NCBI GenBank assembly: GCA_930990065.1
Contig: CAKNOA010000001.1
Location: 62,001-126,000 of the forward strand
Length of the DNA: 64,000 nt
Direction: 5' to 3'
Source of the DNA: an uncultured Clostridia bacterium
GTDB lineage: Bacteria > Bacillota > Clostridia > Oscillospirales > Acutalibacteraceae
The notes beneath the pieces were generated by a model. It saw only the letters and a program-made list of their open reading frames with translations. It was not told the DNA's origin and ran no database searches. The position numbers were made by a program, and so were the translations under genes. Below are positions 26,503 to 36,400 of the stretch, piece by piece (the first letter of the stretch is position 1; every line of letters begins with the position of its first letter).

Positions 26503-27830
26503 CGAATACCCTCCTCTTTGAGCCGCTGCAGAGTGGGTTCCAAAGCTTGTAACCCGCGCTGCGCCAAAGCTGCATAACGTTCCTGTTTATCGCGAATCGA
26601 TTGCGTAAGGGGCGGCAGCACCCCAAAATTAGCACCCATAGGTTGAAAATCCCGGCTGACGCTTTCCGCTACGTGACGGGAAAGAGCCCCGATCATGGTT
26701 TGTTCCGGCAAAATAACCGGGTCCAGCCCACGTAGACGGCACACCGCATTTTTTCCTGCCATAAGGCCGGAAGACGCCGACTCCATATATCCTTCTACGC
26801 CGGTAATTTGTCCGGCAAAAAACAAATCCGGACGTTTCAGCACTGCGTAATCCGCCCCCAGAAAACCAGGGGAATTGAGAAAGGTATTCCGGTGCATCAC
26901 CCCGTACCGCACAAATTCCGCATGTTCTAGTCCTGGAATCATACCAAACACACGTTTTTGTTCCGGGAACCGCAAATTTGTCTGGAACCCTACCAGGTTA
27001 TAAAGGGTGCCGTCCCGGTCCTCCCGGCGCAGCTGCACAACGGCCCAAGGGCGGTGACCTGTTCGCGGATCACGAAGTCCCACCGGCTTTAGCGGACCGT
27101 ACCGCAACGTATCATGACCACGCTGCCCCATGACTTCTACGGGCATGCAACCTTCATAGACTTTGGGATTCTGCACATCGAAATCATGGACCGGGGCCCG
27201 TTCCGCATGGATCAAAGCTTCGTAAAAAGCTTCGTATTCTTCTTTATTCATGGGGCAATTCAGATACGCGCTGTCTTCCCCATGGTCATACCGGCTGGCC
27301 GCAAAACAGCGGTCGTAATTCAGGCTTTCGGCTGTGACAATCGGCGCCGCCGCATCGAAAAAACTGAGCTTTCCGCCGCACAGTGCAAAAATTTCATCGG
27401 CCAGCGGCCCTTCTGTAAGCGGGCCTGTCGCCACGATGACAAGGCCCTCTTTAGGCAAAGACGTAACTTCTTCTGTACGCACCGTGATATTGGGGTGTTC
27501 CCGTATACGCTTGGTCACCGCCGCCGAAAACAGATGGCGGTCAACCGCCAGCGCTCCACCTGCCGGTACCCGGCAGGTATCCGCACAGCTCATGAGAAGC
27601 GAACCCAGCCGCCGCATTTCTTCTTTTAAGAGCCCGGCCGCGCTTTCCACCCGCGCCGCTTTTAACGAATTGGAGCAGATCAGTTCCGCAAAATCCGGAG
27701 ACTGATGAGCGGGGGTGTATTTGAGCGGTTTCATTTCAATGAGTTCCACCGAAAAACCGTTTTCAGCTACCTGCCAAGCGGCTTCGCACCCAGCCAGGCC
27801 GGCGCCAATCACGGTGACCGCGGCGCTCAT
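26499..27830 (-). CDS. trmFO: tRNA (uracil-54-C5)-methyltransferase, folate/FAD-dependent
   Basis: 443 residues. Uses methylenetetrahydrofolate and FADH2 to form m5U54 in tRNA. Seen: the FAD-binding VIGAGLAGCEAAWQVA, ELICSNSLKA, the CRVPAGGALAVDR motif with its catalytic-region Cys, YDHGEDSAYLNCPMNKEEY, and GQITGVEGYMESASSGLMAG. The topA-trmFO junction is an ATGA overlap. It is distinguished from GidA by the NSLKA block and shorter length. Confidence 0.97.
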   Translation of the reverse strand: MSAAVTVIGAGLAGCEAAWQVAENGFSVELIEMKPLKYTPAHQSPDFAELICSNSLKAARVESAAGLLKEEMRRLGSLLMSCADTCRVPAGGALAVDRHLFSAAVTKRIREHPNITVRTEEVTSLPKEGLVIVATGPLTEGPLADEIFALCGGKLSFFDAAAPIVTAESLNYDRCFAASRYDHGEDSAYLNCPMNKEEYEAFYEALIHAERAPVHDFDVQNPKVYEGCMPVEVMGQRGHDTLRYGPLKPVGLRDPRTGHRPWAVVQLRREDRDGTLYNLVGFQTNLRFPEQKRVFGMIPGLEHAEFVRYGVMHRNTFLNSPGFLGADYAVLKRPDLFFAGQITGVEGYMESASSGLMAGKNAVCRLRGLDPVILPEQTMIGALSRHVAESVSRDFQPMGANFGVLPPLTQSIRDKQERYAALAQRGLQALEPTLQRLKEEGIR

Positions 27831-29917
27831 TCTTCTTCGCGGATCTTCTCAAATCCGCAATCGGGCGTAATACAATACAGTTTCGGTTTTTTGCCCTTTT
27901 TTATCAGCAAGGTTTTTCCACAACGGGGGCATTTTTCTTTACTGGGTTCATCCCACGACACAAAGTCACAGTTGGGATAATTTTCACACCCATAGAAAAT
28001 ACGTCCTTTTTTCGTGCGCTTTAGTACCACACGGCCACCACATTTCGGGCATTCAGCGCCCGTGTATTGCACGTATTTTTTGATATTTTTGCATTCCGGG
28101 TATCCCGGGCAGGCAATAAATTTGCCATACCGGCCCATTTTGACGACCATCTTCCGGCCGCACTTTTCACAGATCAGGTCGGTTTCGTCTTCTTTTAAGG
28201 TAATTTTAACCCCTTCCATTTCCTTTTTGGCTTTTTGAAGGGTTTTATCGAATTCCCCGTAAAAATCGTGCAAGGTCTGTACCCAGTTTTCTTCGCCGCG
28301 TTGTACAGCATCCAGTTCATTTTCCACCTGAGCCGTAAAACGTACGTTGACAATCTTGGGGAAATGCTCTTTCATCAGTTTGGTGGAAACTTCCCCCAAT
28401 TCCGTCGGAATGAGGTTTTTCCCTTCACGGCGCACATATTCCCGCGCCGTAATAGTAGAAATGGTGACCGCATACGTAGAAGGACGGCCAATGCCGTTTT
28501 CTTCCAGTGCTTTAATGAGAGAAGCTTCGGTGTAATGGGCGGGCGGCTGTGTAAAGTGCTGGTGACCGGCAATTTCTTTTACCCGCAGCGGGGTACCCGC
28601 TTCCAGCACCGGCAGATTCGAGGCCGATTCCTCCGCTTCTTCCGTGCTTTCTTCATACAGCGCGGTGAATCCGTCAAACGTCACACGGTAGCCGCTGGCT
28701 TTAAACAGATATCCGTTTGCCAAGATGGACGCCTGAGTGGTAGCCATCAGGCAATTGCTCATCTGACAGGCTACAAAGCGTTTCCAGATCAGCGAATATA
28801 ATTTGTACTGATCTCCCGTCAGGCTATCTTTGATATCATCCGGACGCAGGGCCACCGACGTGGGACGAATGGCTTCGTGCCCATCTTGGGCATTGGCTTT
28901 CGTTTTGTAATGGCGTTCTTTTTCCGGGAGATACTTGCTGCCAAACTGGTCGCCAATATAAGTGCGCACTTCGGCAATGGCGTCTTCGGAAATACGCAAA
29001 GAGTCGGTACGCATGTAGGTAATCAAACCCACAGCCCCCATGTCTTTGAGTTCAACGCCTTCATAAAGTTCCTGGGCCACTTTCATGGTGCGCCGTGCCT
29101 GGAACCCCAATTTCCGGCTGGCCTCCTGCTGCAGGGTCGACGTAGTAAACGGCGGTGCCGGGGAGCGGCGGCGCTGGCCTTTTTTCACGCTATCCACAAC
29201 GAAATCAGCGCCTTCCACCGCCTGTAAGATGCGGTTGGCTTCTTCTTCGTTGTGAATATCCACTTTGGTTCCGTCGGCCAGGCCATAAAAGGAAGCCGGG
29301 AATTGCTTACGCTCCCCTTTCGGGATAAATTTCCCGTCGATCGACCAGTATTCCTGCGGCACAAAGGCCCGAATTTCCTCTTCGCGATCCACAATCAGAC
29401 GCACGGCCACCGACTGCACACGGCCAGCCGACAGCCCACGGCGGATAACTTTCGCCAAAAACGGGCTGAGCTTATACCCCACCAACCGGTCTAAAATCCG
29501 GCGGGCCTGCTGGGCATCCACCAGATCCTGATCGATACAGCGGGGGTGGGCCATCCCTTCCTGAATGCCGTGTTTGGTAATTTCGTTAAACGTGACCCGG
29601 TTGACTTCATCGGTGCTCATGCCCAGCAAATAAGCCAGATGCCAGGAAATAGCTTCCCCTTCCCGGTCAGGGTCGGTTGCCAGCCAAACTTTATCACTTT
29701 CGGCCGCCGCTTTTTTGAGGTCATCCACCAGTTTTTCTTTTCCTTTGATGACGGCATAACGGGGCTTAAAATCGTGTTTGACATCCACGCTCAACCGGTT
29801 TTCCGGCAAATCGCGCACATGCCCCATGGAAGCCACCACATCGTATCCAGAACCTAAATATTTTTTTATGGTTTTCGCCTTACTGGGCGATTCCACAATC
29901 ACAAGACTATTTGACAC
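27827..29917 (-). CDS. topA: DNA topoisomerase I
   Basis: About 696 residues. The GTG at 29917 is chosen: AAGGTGG lies eight bases upstream and it gives MSNSLVIVESPSKAKTI, the canonical TopA start; the frame remains open 31 codons further but with no family sequence. The Toprim domain includes WLATDPDREGEAISWH; the active-site Tyr lies in LITYMRTDSLRIS. Three C-terminal zinc ribbons (CEKC...C.GYPEC, CPKC...CENYPNC, CPRC...C) are present. Relaxes negative supercoils. Followed by trmFO, preceded by dprA. Confidence 0.97.
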   Translation of the reverse strand: MSNSLVIVESPSKAKTIKKYLGSGYDVVASMGHVRDLPENRLSVDVKHDFKPRYAVIKGKEKLVDDLKKAAAESDKVWLATDPDREGEAISWHLAYLLGMSTDEVNRVTFNEITKHGIQEGMAHPRCIDQDLVDAQQARRILDRLVGYKLSPFLAKVIRRGLSAGRVQSVAVRLIVDREEEIRAFVPQEYWSIDGKFIPKGERKQFPASFYGLADGTKVDIHNEEEANRILQAVEGADFVVDSVKKGQRRRSPAPPFTTSTLQQEASRKLGFQARRTMKVAQELYEGVELKDMGAVGLITYMRTDSLRISEDAIAEVRTYIGDQFGSKYLPEKERHYKTKANAQDGHEAIRPTSVALRPDDIKDSLTGDQYKLYSLIWKRFVACQMSNCLMATTQASILANGYLFKASGYRVTFDGFTALYEESTEEAEESASNLPVLEAGTPLRVKEIAGHQHFTQPPAHYTEASLIKALEENGIGRPSTYAVTISTITAREYVRREGKNLIPTELGEVSTKLMKEHFPKIVNVRFTAQVENELDAVQRGEENWVQTLHDFYGEFDKTLQKAKKEMEGVKITLKEDETDLICEKCGRKMVVKMGRYGKFIACPGYPECKNIKKYVQYTGAECPKCGGRVVLKRTKKGRIFYGCENYPNCDFVSWDEPSKEKCPRCGKTLLIKKGKKPKLYCITPDCGFEKIREEE

Positions 29918-29971
29918 TTTGTAAACCACCTTATCGATAGAAATTGTCTCAAAAGCAGACAGAAATAGGTT

Positions 29972-30012
29972 TTTTGAAAACCTTTTGCCTGAAAACGAAA
30001 AGGTTTTCAAAA
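29972..30012 (-). terminator. AT-rich inverted repeat between dprA and topA
   Basis: Perfect 15-bp repeat TTTTGAAAACCTTTT / AAAAGGTTTTCAAAA with an 11-nt loop, 14 bases after the dprA stop. AT-rich, with a weak U-run; it may act as a partial terminator or RNA processing site before topA. Confidence 0.6.
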
Positions 30013-30025
30013 TACTTATTGCCGT

Positions 30026-31144
30026 CTATATTTTGGCATACCGTCTTCCCGAAAAAGATTGAATAAACCCGCAAAGTTCCAATTCCGTGGCGGCTGATAA
30101 AGCTTTGGCCATAGAAAGGGAAGTTTGTGCACAAATTTCGGTGATGTGCCGGGGCTCAGACGATAACGCCTGAAAAAACGCAAGGGCCTCTTCCGACAAA
30201 CCATCCGGCTGGTAGGATTCTGTTTCCGGTGATTCGGCCGGCGGCAGGGGCGTTTTACGAACCGGAACTCGAATCCCCTCATATTCTTCCAAAATATCCT
30301 GGGCGCAAGTGACCGGTTTCGCTCCATCCTTAATCAGATCATTTACGCCTTGACTGTTGGGGTCCAGAATACCGGCCGGAACGGCAAACACATCTTTTCC
30401 TTGTTCCCCCGCCAGCCTAGCTGTAATCAGAGCCCCACTCTTTTCACCGGCCTCTATCACCAATACACCGCGGGATAAACCGGAAATCAACCGGTTTCGC
30501 ACGGGAAAGTTTCCTCGCTCCACCCCGGTATCAGGAGAATATTCCGAAAGTAACAGTCCGCCCGAGTGAACGATTTCGCGCCGCATTTTCTCATTTTGCA
30601 CCAGATAGGGATACCCAATTCCACACCCCAAGACACAGATCGTAGCGCCGCCTGCTTCCATGGCGCCCAGATGAGCCTCCGTATCAATGCCCATAGCGCC
30701 GCCACTAATAATGACAGCTCCTTCCCCGGCCAAATCCCGGGCGAGGAACCGTGCTGCCTTTTTCCCATTTTCACTGGCTTTGCGAGTTCCCACCATGCCA
30801 ATACACAGCTTTTCCTGCATGAGCGCCGTGCGGCCCAACGCATATAAAACCGCCGGGGCATCCTCCAAGTGACGCAAGCTTTCCGGGTATTCCTCATCAT
30901 CCGGCGTAATGACTTTCTGCCCCAGAGATTCCGTATACTGCAAAAGCGCCTGGGCCTTTTCGGGGGTATAGTAAGACAGAACGGCCACTTCCCGCTGGGA
31001 AAGAGATGAAAGCTGATTCCACGTACTCCGACCAGCCTCAAAGAAACGGGCCAAAGAACCAAACCGCTGGGCAAGCCAAAAAGGTTTTCGACTGCCTGCC
31101 CCAAAGGCTTTTTGTGCACAAATCCACAAACAGCGCTTGTCCAC
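30026..31144 (-). CDS. dprA: DNA-processing protein DprA
   Basis: 372 residues. The Rossmann-like DprA core is clear: GMVGTRKASENGK, ISGGAMGIDTEAHLGAM, VLGCGIGYPYL, SEYSPDTG...FPVRNRLISGLSRGVLVIEAGEKSGALITARLA and VPAGILDPNSQGVNDLI. An N-terminal SAM-like helix bundle (1-80) and a C-terminal winged helix (about 310-372) complete the usual architecture. Loads RecA on incoming single-stranded DNA during transformation. Starts three bases after the methyltransferase gene. Confidence 0.96.
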   Translation of the reverse strand: MDKRCLWICAQKAFGAGSRKPFWLAQRFGSLARFFEAGRSTWNQLSSLSQREVAVLSYYTPEKAQALLQYTESLGQKVITPDDEEYPESLRHLEDAPAVLYALGRTALMQEKLCIGMVGTRKASENGKKAARFLARDLAGEGAVIISGGAMGIDTEAHLGAMEAGGATICVLGCGIGYPYLVQNEKMRREIVHSGGLLLSEYSPDTGVERGNFPVRNRLISGLSRGVLVIEAGEKSGALITARLAGEQGKDVFAVPAGILDPNSQGVNDLIKDGAKPVTCAQDILEEYEGIRVPVRKTPLPPAESPETESYQPDGLSEEALAFFQALSSEPRHITEICAQTSLSMAKALSAATELELCGFIQSFSGRRYAKI

Positions 31145-31147
31145 AGG

Positions 31148-31951
31148 TCAGCCCTCCTTTCCCCGCATCATTTCCCACATAAGAATCGAAGCCGATGCCG
31201 CGGCATTAAGCGATTCGGCTCGCCCCAACATAGGAATGGTGACAGTTTGGTCGCACATTTCGATCGTTTCGGGCAGCAGCCCATTGCCTTCATTGCCCAC
31301 CAGCATAACACACCGGTCGGTGAAAACACACTGTGTAACCGGGACGGCGTTTTCATCCGGCACCGCCGCAAATGTGCGCATTTGCTTATCCCGAAAAACC
31401 GGAACGGCCTGCTGAAACGAAGACGCCATATAAACCGGCAACCGGAAAGCGGCCCCCATGCCGGCCCGCAGTGCTTTGGGTCCGTAAAAATCACAGCAGG
31501 TACCCAGCAGAATTACCCCGCTAATGCCCAGGGCTTCAGCTGTACGGCAGACAGCACCCAGGTTGGCCGGGTCCTGCATATTTTCTACAGCCAAATACCG
31601 TCCAACACCAGGCAAACGATCGATTCCTCTTTCTTCCAGCGAGGGCAAATGCACCACGCAGAAAACACCCTGAGGAGAACGGGTGTCGCTGAGTAAAGGG
31701 GCAATGGAATCGGCGATTTCTATGCTTTCCTTCGCTTTTGCCGCAATTTCGCCTACATAGGCGCTATATTTTTCGGCTGCCTGGGGCGTAGCGAGTACGG
31801 CCTCCAGTTTTAATCCGCTGCGGGCGGCATCCCGGCACAAGCGGGCGCCTTCCACGACGAAAAGGCCCTGTGCATGCCGCTTTTCAGACGAACGCACGAG
31901 CCCCGATAATTCTTTGATATATTCGTTTTTTCGGCTTTGTATCCGAATCAT
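31148..31951 (-). CDS. TrmH/SpoU-family RNA 2'-O-methyltransferase
   Basis: 267 residues. An N-terminal substrate-binding domain (1-100, FVVEGARLCRDA) precedes a SPOUT domain with motif 1 NLGAVCRTAEALGISGVILLG, motif 2 LVGNEGNGL and motif 3 IPMLGRAESLNAAASASI, the trefoil-knot SAM site. Most likely methylates rRNA or tRNA ribose; the exact target is not predictable. GGGAG lies eight bases before the ATG. First gene of the minus-strand series leading to dprA and topA. Confidence 0.93.
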   Translation of the reverse strand: MIRIQSRKNEYIKELSGLVRSSEKRHAQGLFVVEGARLCRDAARSGLKLEAVLATPQAAEKYSAYVGEIAAKAKESIEIADSIAPLLSDTRSPQGVFCVVHLPSLEERGIDRLPGVGRYLAVENMQDPANLGAVCRTAEALGISGVILLGTCCDFYGPKALRAGMGAAFRLPVYMASSFQQAVPVFRDKQMRTFAAVPDENAVPVTQCVFTDRCVMLVGNEGNGLLPETIEMCDQTVTIPMLGRAESLNAAASASILMWEMMRGKEG

Positions 31952-31996
31952 GCTGACAACTCCCGCAAATTTGCGTTTTCCCCGTGATAAAACACA

Positions 31997-32029
31997 GCGC
32001 CCGGGGCGTAAAGCTTACACTCCGGGCGC
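31997..32029 (-). terminator. Terminator after rplT
   Basis: GCGCCCGG (31997-32004) pairs with CCGGGCGC (32022-32029) and the inner GGCGTAAA/CTTACAC partly extends it. The minus strand continues TGTGTTTTAT. It lies ten bases past the rplT stop. Confidence 0.8.
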
Positions 32030-32038
32030 CTATCCATC

Positions 32039-32392
32039 TTACAGGGCCGCCTTCGCCTGTTCAACCAGGGCAGTGAAAGCCTTGGGATCAGCAATAGCAA
32101 TTTCGGAAAGCATCTTGCGGTTCAGCGTGATGCCGGCCTTTTTCAAACCATTCATGAACGTGGAGTAGTTCACACCGTTCGCCTTGCAGGCAGCGGAAAT
32201 ACGGGTGATCCACAGACGGCGGAAGTCTCTCTTCTTGGCTTTACGGCCGATGAAAGCGTAGTTACCGCTCTTCATAACGGCCTGTTTGGCCATTTTAAAA
32301 TGCTTGCTCTTGGACCCAAAATAGCCCTTGGCCAGCTTCAGAATCTTCTTTCTTCTTTTACGGGTGCTCAGTGCGCCTTTTACACGTGCCAT
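32039..32392 (-). CDS. rplT: 50S ribosomal protein L20
   Basis: 117 residues, standard length. Starts [21 protein letters not shown] and ends in the globular domain with [18 protein letters not shown]. Essential in 50S assembly, and in many bacteria a translational or transcriptional repressor of the infC-rpmI-rplT operon. Last gene of that operon. Confidence 0.98.
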   Translation of the reverse strand: MARVKGALSTRKRRKKILKLAKGYFGSKSKHFKMAKQAVMKSGNYAFIGRKAKKRDFRRLWITRISAACKANGVNYSTFMNGLKKAGITLNRKMLSEIAIADPKAFTALVEQAKAAL

Positions 32393-32437
32393 TTATGTTA
32401 CCTCCAAATTGTTGCGTTACATTCAAAAAAGAAGTGC

Positions 32438-32641
32438 TTATTTATAGGGGATCATTTTCTTGATCGCGGCCACATTGGTCTTATCAGCAACCGTGTTCTT
32501 GCGCAGGTTTCTCTTGCGCTTGGTGGACTTAATGGCGCTGTTCAGGATGTGACGTTTGTTGGTATGGGCACGCAGCACCTTACCGTTTTTGGAAATCTTG
32601 AAGCGCTTTTTTGCGCCGCTGTGCGATTTAATCTTGGGCAT
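32438..32641 (-). CDS. rpmI: 50S ribosomal protein L35
   Basis: 67 residues. MPKIKSHSGAKKRFKISKNGKV is the classic L35 N-terminus; very basic throughout. Lies between infC and rplT with short gaps (21 and 45 bases). Confidence 0.98.
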   Translation of the reverse strand: MPKIKSHSGAKKRFKISKNGKVLRAHTNKRHILNSAIKSTKRKRNLRKNTVADKTNVAAIKKMIPYK

Positions 32642-32662
32642 GACTGCTCCTCCTTGAAATAA

Positions 32663-33181
32663 TTATTTGACGGGTTTCGGGGCCAGGAACATCAGCATGT
32701 TTCGTCCCTCAAGCTTGGCGGGCTTTTCCACATTGGCAATTTCCGCGCATGCCTCAGCAAACCGAGTCATAATCACATGGCCCTGATCCTGATGACCCAT
32801 TTCGCGGCCACGGAAACGAATCGAAGCCTTCACCTTATTGCCGTTTTTCAGGAATTTCATGGCCTGATTCAGCTTGGTCTGGAAGTCGTTTTCGCCGATA
32901 TTCAGCGAAAGACGGATTTCTTTAATCTCTACGACTTTCTGATTTTTTCTGGCTTCTTTTTCCCGTTTTGCCTGTTCGAAACGATACTTGCCGTAATCGA
33001 TGATTTTGCAGACCGGGGGCTGCGCCTGCGGTGCGATTTTTACCAGATCGAGATTTTTGGCATACGCCTTTTCACGAGCCTGCGCGGCCGGCATGATGCC
33101 CAGCTGAGAGCCGTCGGAATCGATAACACGTACCTCTTTGTCGCGGATCTCTTCGTTGATCTGCAGTTCCTTTGTGCTAAT
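32663..33181 (-). CDS. infC: Translation initiation factor IF-3, initiated at AUU
   Basis: 172 residues when read from an ATT at 33181. The frame upstream of the first ATG (33094) encodes STKELQINEEIRDKEVRVID, the conserved IF3 N-terminal start, and the ATT is preceded by GGAGG with a nine-base spacer. AUU initiation of infC is the established basis of IF3 autoregulation, because IF3 rejects non-canonical starts. Starting at the ATG would delete a conserved 29-residue segment. The N domain (to about 75), linker KREKEARKNQKVVEIKEIRL and C domain (to KP at the end) are all present. Confidence 0.95.
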   Translation of the reverse strand: MSTKELQINEEIRDKEVRVIDSDGSQLGIMPAAQAREKAYAKNLDLVKIAPQAQPPVCKIIDYGKYRFEQAKREKEARKNQKVVEIKEIRLSLNIGENDFQTKLNQAMKFLKNGNKVKASIRFRGREMGHQDQGHVIMTRFAEACAEIANVEKPAKLEGRNMLMFLAPKPVK

Positions 33182-33221
33182 GGTTCAACACCTCCAAAAC
33201 ACGTTTCTGTCTTTTGTCAAA

Positions 33222-33251
33222 CAAAAAACACGGGCAGTTTTCTGCCCGTGT
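33222..33251 (-). terminator. Attenuator hairpin in the infC leader
   Basis: CACGGGCAG-TTTT-CTGCCCGTG perfect stem (33229-33250) followed on the minus strand by TTTTTTG, 40 bases before the infC start codon. The leader between promoter and attenuator (about 33367-33252) holds a further hairpin (ACATTCCTCT/AGAGG..AATGT). This fits control of infC-rpmI-rplT by premature termination, as with L20 in Bacillus. Confidence 0.85.
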
Positions 33252-33373
33252 GTCAATGCAAAAGGAACATTTTCCTCTCCGAAAAGAGGAATGTGCTTTT
33301 TTATTGACCCGTTTCAGGCAGAACTGCACAGGTGAGGGACATCGTTCAATGCCCTTCTTTGTTTTCCTAAAAT

Positions 33374-33402
33374 ATTATACGCGTCTATGCTGGGAAAGTC
33401 AA
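33374..33402 (-). promoter_or_regulatory. Strong sigma-A promoter of infC-rpmI-rplT
   Basis: Minus strand: TTGACT (33402-33397), 17-base spacer, TATAAT (33379-33374). The -35 overlaps the last codons of addA. The predicted leader before infC is about 185 nt. Confidence 0.88.
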
Positions 33403-36400
33403 GGCTTTTTTTCTACTTTTTCTTCGCATACCGGCCTCCCCAGGAAGAAGGAATAGAGGTATGTTTCCTTCACCTTTTTTTGAAAGATCTTTTCCAGCGC
33501 CATGCGATAGAGGGTCACCTGCGAGTGGTACCGCTGCCAAAGCTGATCCGGCGTAACACCCCGGTCCGTTTTGTAATCGATCAAAACAAGGCCATCGGGC
33601 TCTTCGAACAGGCAGTCTATCGCCCCCTGTAATAAAATCGGGCTATGGCGCGCTTCCTCACTTTGTAGTTCCGGGTGAGTATAGCCTGCTTCAATCCGGG
33701 CGGCAAACCGGTATTCCCGCCAAAGATTGTCGGCTTTTAGCGCGCGTTGGCCAAGATCACTGGTAAAAAAGCTGCGAATTGCCTCCCAATCCAGCAGGGC
33801 AAAACTCTTTTCATCCAAAAAGCCTTCTTTTTGCAGCCGTTCCCCTTCCTCCATGGGATGAAGGGCGGCCGCATGATAGTCGGCAAACTGCATGAATTGG
33901 TGCATTGCGTTGCCGCGATCCGCCCCGCTCGCTTTGCCACTCGATAAGAAACGGGGTTTTACAAGCAGAGCCTGCGCTTCTTCGTTTTCCCGTTGGGCGA
34001 TTTCCGATGCCGTCACTTTGGCTTCCAGCCCGGTTAGTTCTTCGGAATCGTAGACAAACCGGATTTTTTCCACCATGTCGGCTACTTGCTGTTCCCGAGG
34101 TGCAAAAACCGGCGTCAGAGTATCGTCTTTCGCTTCTTCCTTTTGGGATAAAGGCGCCACCAGATGGAAAGAAACCGGTGTGGCATCTTCGGTACAGACA
34201 TAACCACCTTCCAGATGAAATTTATCCCGCCACACAGCCGCATCCGGATGGCGAAGCAAGCAGCTCAACAGCCATTCTTCCACACTGCGGGCCTTCCGCA
34301 AGGCATAAGGGGGAATCTTTTGCCCCGTGCCACCGTGAGAATACGCTTTGCGCAAGGAGTTTTCGGCCTGGTCGGCCGTCATCACGAGCAAAAGTTTTTC
34401 TTTTGCGCGGGTCAGCGCTACATACAATATGCGCATTTCTTCCGAATATTGGTCCTGTGTTTTCTTCAATAGGACCATATTACGCACAAACGACGTACCT
34501 TTTTCCGGGGCCAGCCCCACCCCCATTTGCGGATCTAATACCACCGACTGGGCTTCACTGTGAAACCGGTGGCCGCAACCGGCGAGAATCACTACCGGGA
34601 ATTCCAGCCCTTTTGACTTGTGGATACTCATGAGCGCGACCCCTTTTTCGCTGCCGCCTCCTCCCGTTTCCAAAAGCGGGCCGCTCCCTTTTTCCAGCTT
34701 TTCCACATACCGCAAGAAACCGGAAAGCCCCGTGCGCGTCCCCTGCTCGTAATGTCCGGCAAAGTCCAGAAGCTGATACAAGTGATCCCGCCGGGTTTCC
34801 CCCTCGGGCAACGCCTGCATCAGCGGCAAAAGCCGCGTACACCGGAACAGATATAGCAAAAATTGATCGGCCCGCATTACGGCCGCTGCTGCCCGGTATG
34901 TTTGCAAATTCTGCAACAGTTTTTGGGCGCGCTCGTCGGTTTCGGCACTTTTTACGACAGCCGTATACAGGGAGCCAAACGGCTGCAACAGCCGGATACG
35001 GGCTACCTCGTCCGAAGAAAAGCCGTAGAGAGCGCTCATCATCACGCTGAGCAGGGGAATTTCCCGGGTGGGGTTATCAATCACCCGCAAAAGCGAAAGG
35101 GCCAGCGAAATTTCGGGGGTTTTAAAAAAGCTGCTTTCATCGCTGGCACAGGCATGAAGCCCGGCCCGGTTCAGTTCCTGGGCATACAGCGGCGCCATGG
35201 ACTGCACCGTGCGCAGCAAGATACAGAAATCTTCTTCCCTAGCTTTGCGGGGCCCGGCTTTATCCGTCACCTGGAACCCCTCTTCAATCATTTGGCGGAT
35301 GCGGTGGGCAATCAGTCGTCCTTCCAGCACTGCGTCTGCTTCCTTATTTTCGGGGTCAAGGCTGCGGTCAATGAGCCAGCATTCCGGTTCATACCCTTGG
35401 GCGGGCGCATACAATGTGGACCCACAGACCAGTTTTTCCTGCCCCTCATAAGCCACGTCCCCTACCGATTCGCTCATGATTTGGGAAAAGACAAAGTTCG
35501 AAAAATCGGTCACCGTCTGGCGGGACCGGAAATTGCGGTCCAGCACCACACAGCCCGGATAAACCGCGGGGGCTTTCTGTACCGGTTGAAAAGTTTTGCG
35601 GTAGCGAATGAAGATTTGGGGCATGGCCTGGCGGAAGCTATAGATACTCTGTTTCACATCCCCCACAAAAAAGAGGTTCTTTTCCTCCCTCGATACGGCG
35701 CGGAAAATCGTATCCTGGGTTTCGTTGGTATCCTGATATTCATCCACCATCACTTCGTCAAAGCGGGACGAAACCATCTTGGCTGCCTGGGTCCGGCGGA
35801 AGGAACCGTCGGTTCCTTTTTCACACAGAATTTGCAGGGCCCAATGTTCCAAGTCGTCATAATCGGCCAGTTTTTGTTCCTGTTTACAATTGGCAAACAG
35901 CACCCGGTACCGGGTAACCAATCGGAAAATTTCCCGCACAATCTGCGCGCTGCCGCTGATTTCCCGTTTGATCTGTTCTTCCGGCACACAAAAAGCGTCT
36001 CCGTTTTCCTTTTCCAAATTGGAAGCGGCGATCCTTTGAAAATCTGCCTTCATTTCGTCAAACAGGTCTTTCATCATCACCCGCAACGGATGATCCGTGG
36101 GGTATTTTTCCGCCAGTTTGCCCCGGAAGGCTTTGGGGCGTCCCAGCAAACACTGACCGGCCTGTTCCCAAAACTCCTGCCATGGGGCGTTTCCTACTTG
36201 CTGAGGGATACGCTTTAGCTGGTCCTGCAGCGATAATAGCGGTTCCGCATATGCATTCCATATATCGGGTTCTTCCTGCAAAAGGGAAATCCACAGCGGA
36301 ATGCTGTCCCGGTAAAAGGCCGCCATATCCACCGCCTGCTGCATAGCTTTTTGCCCCCATACCGTTTCGCCGGCGGGTATATCGGGATTATACATATCGC

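Noticed and set aside
27827..30010. Longer TopA with a 31-residue N-terminal extension
   Set aside because: The extension has no family sequence and the GTG at 29917 has the proper Shine-Dalgarno and canonical N-terminus.
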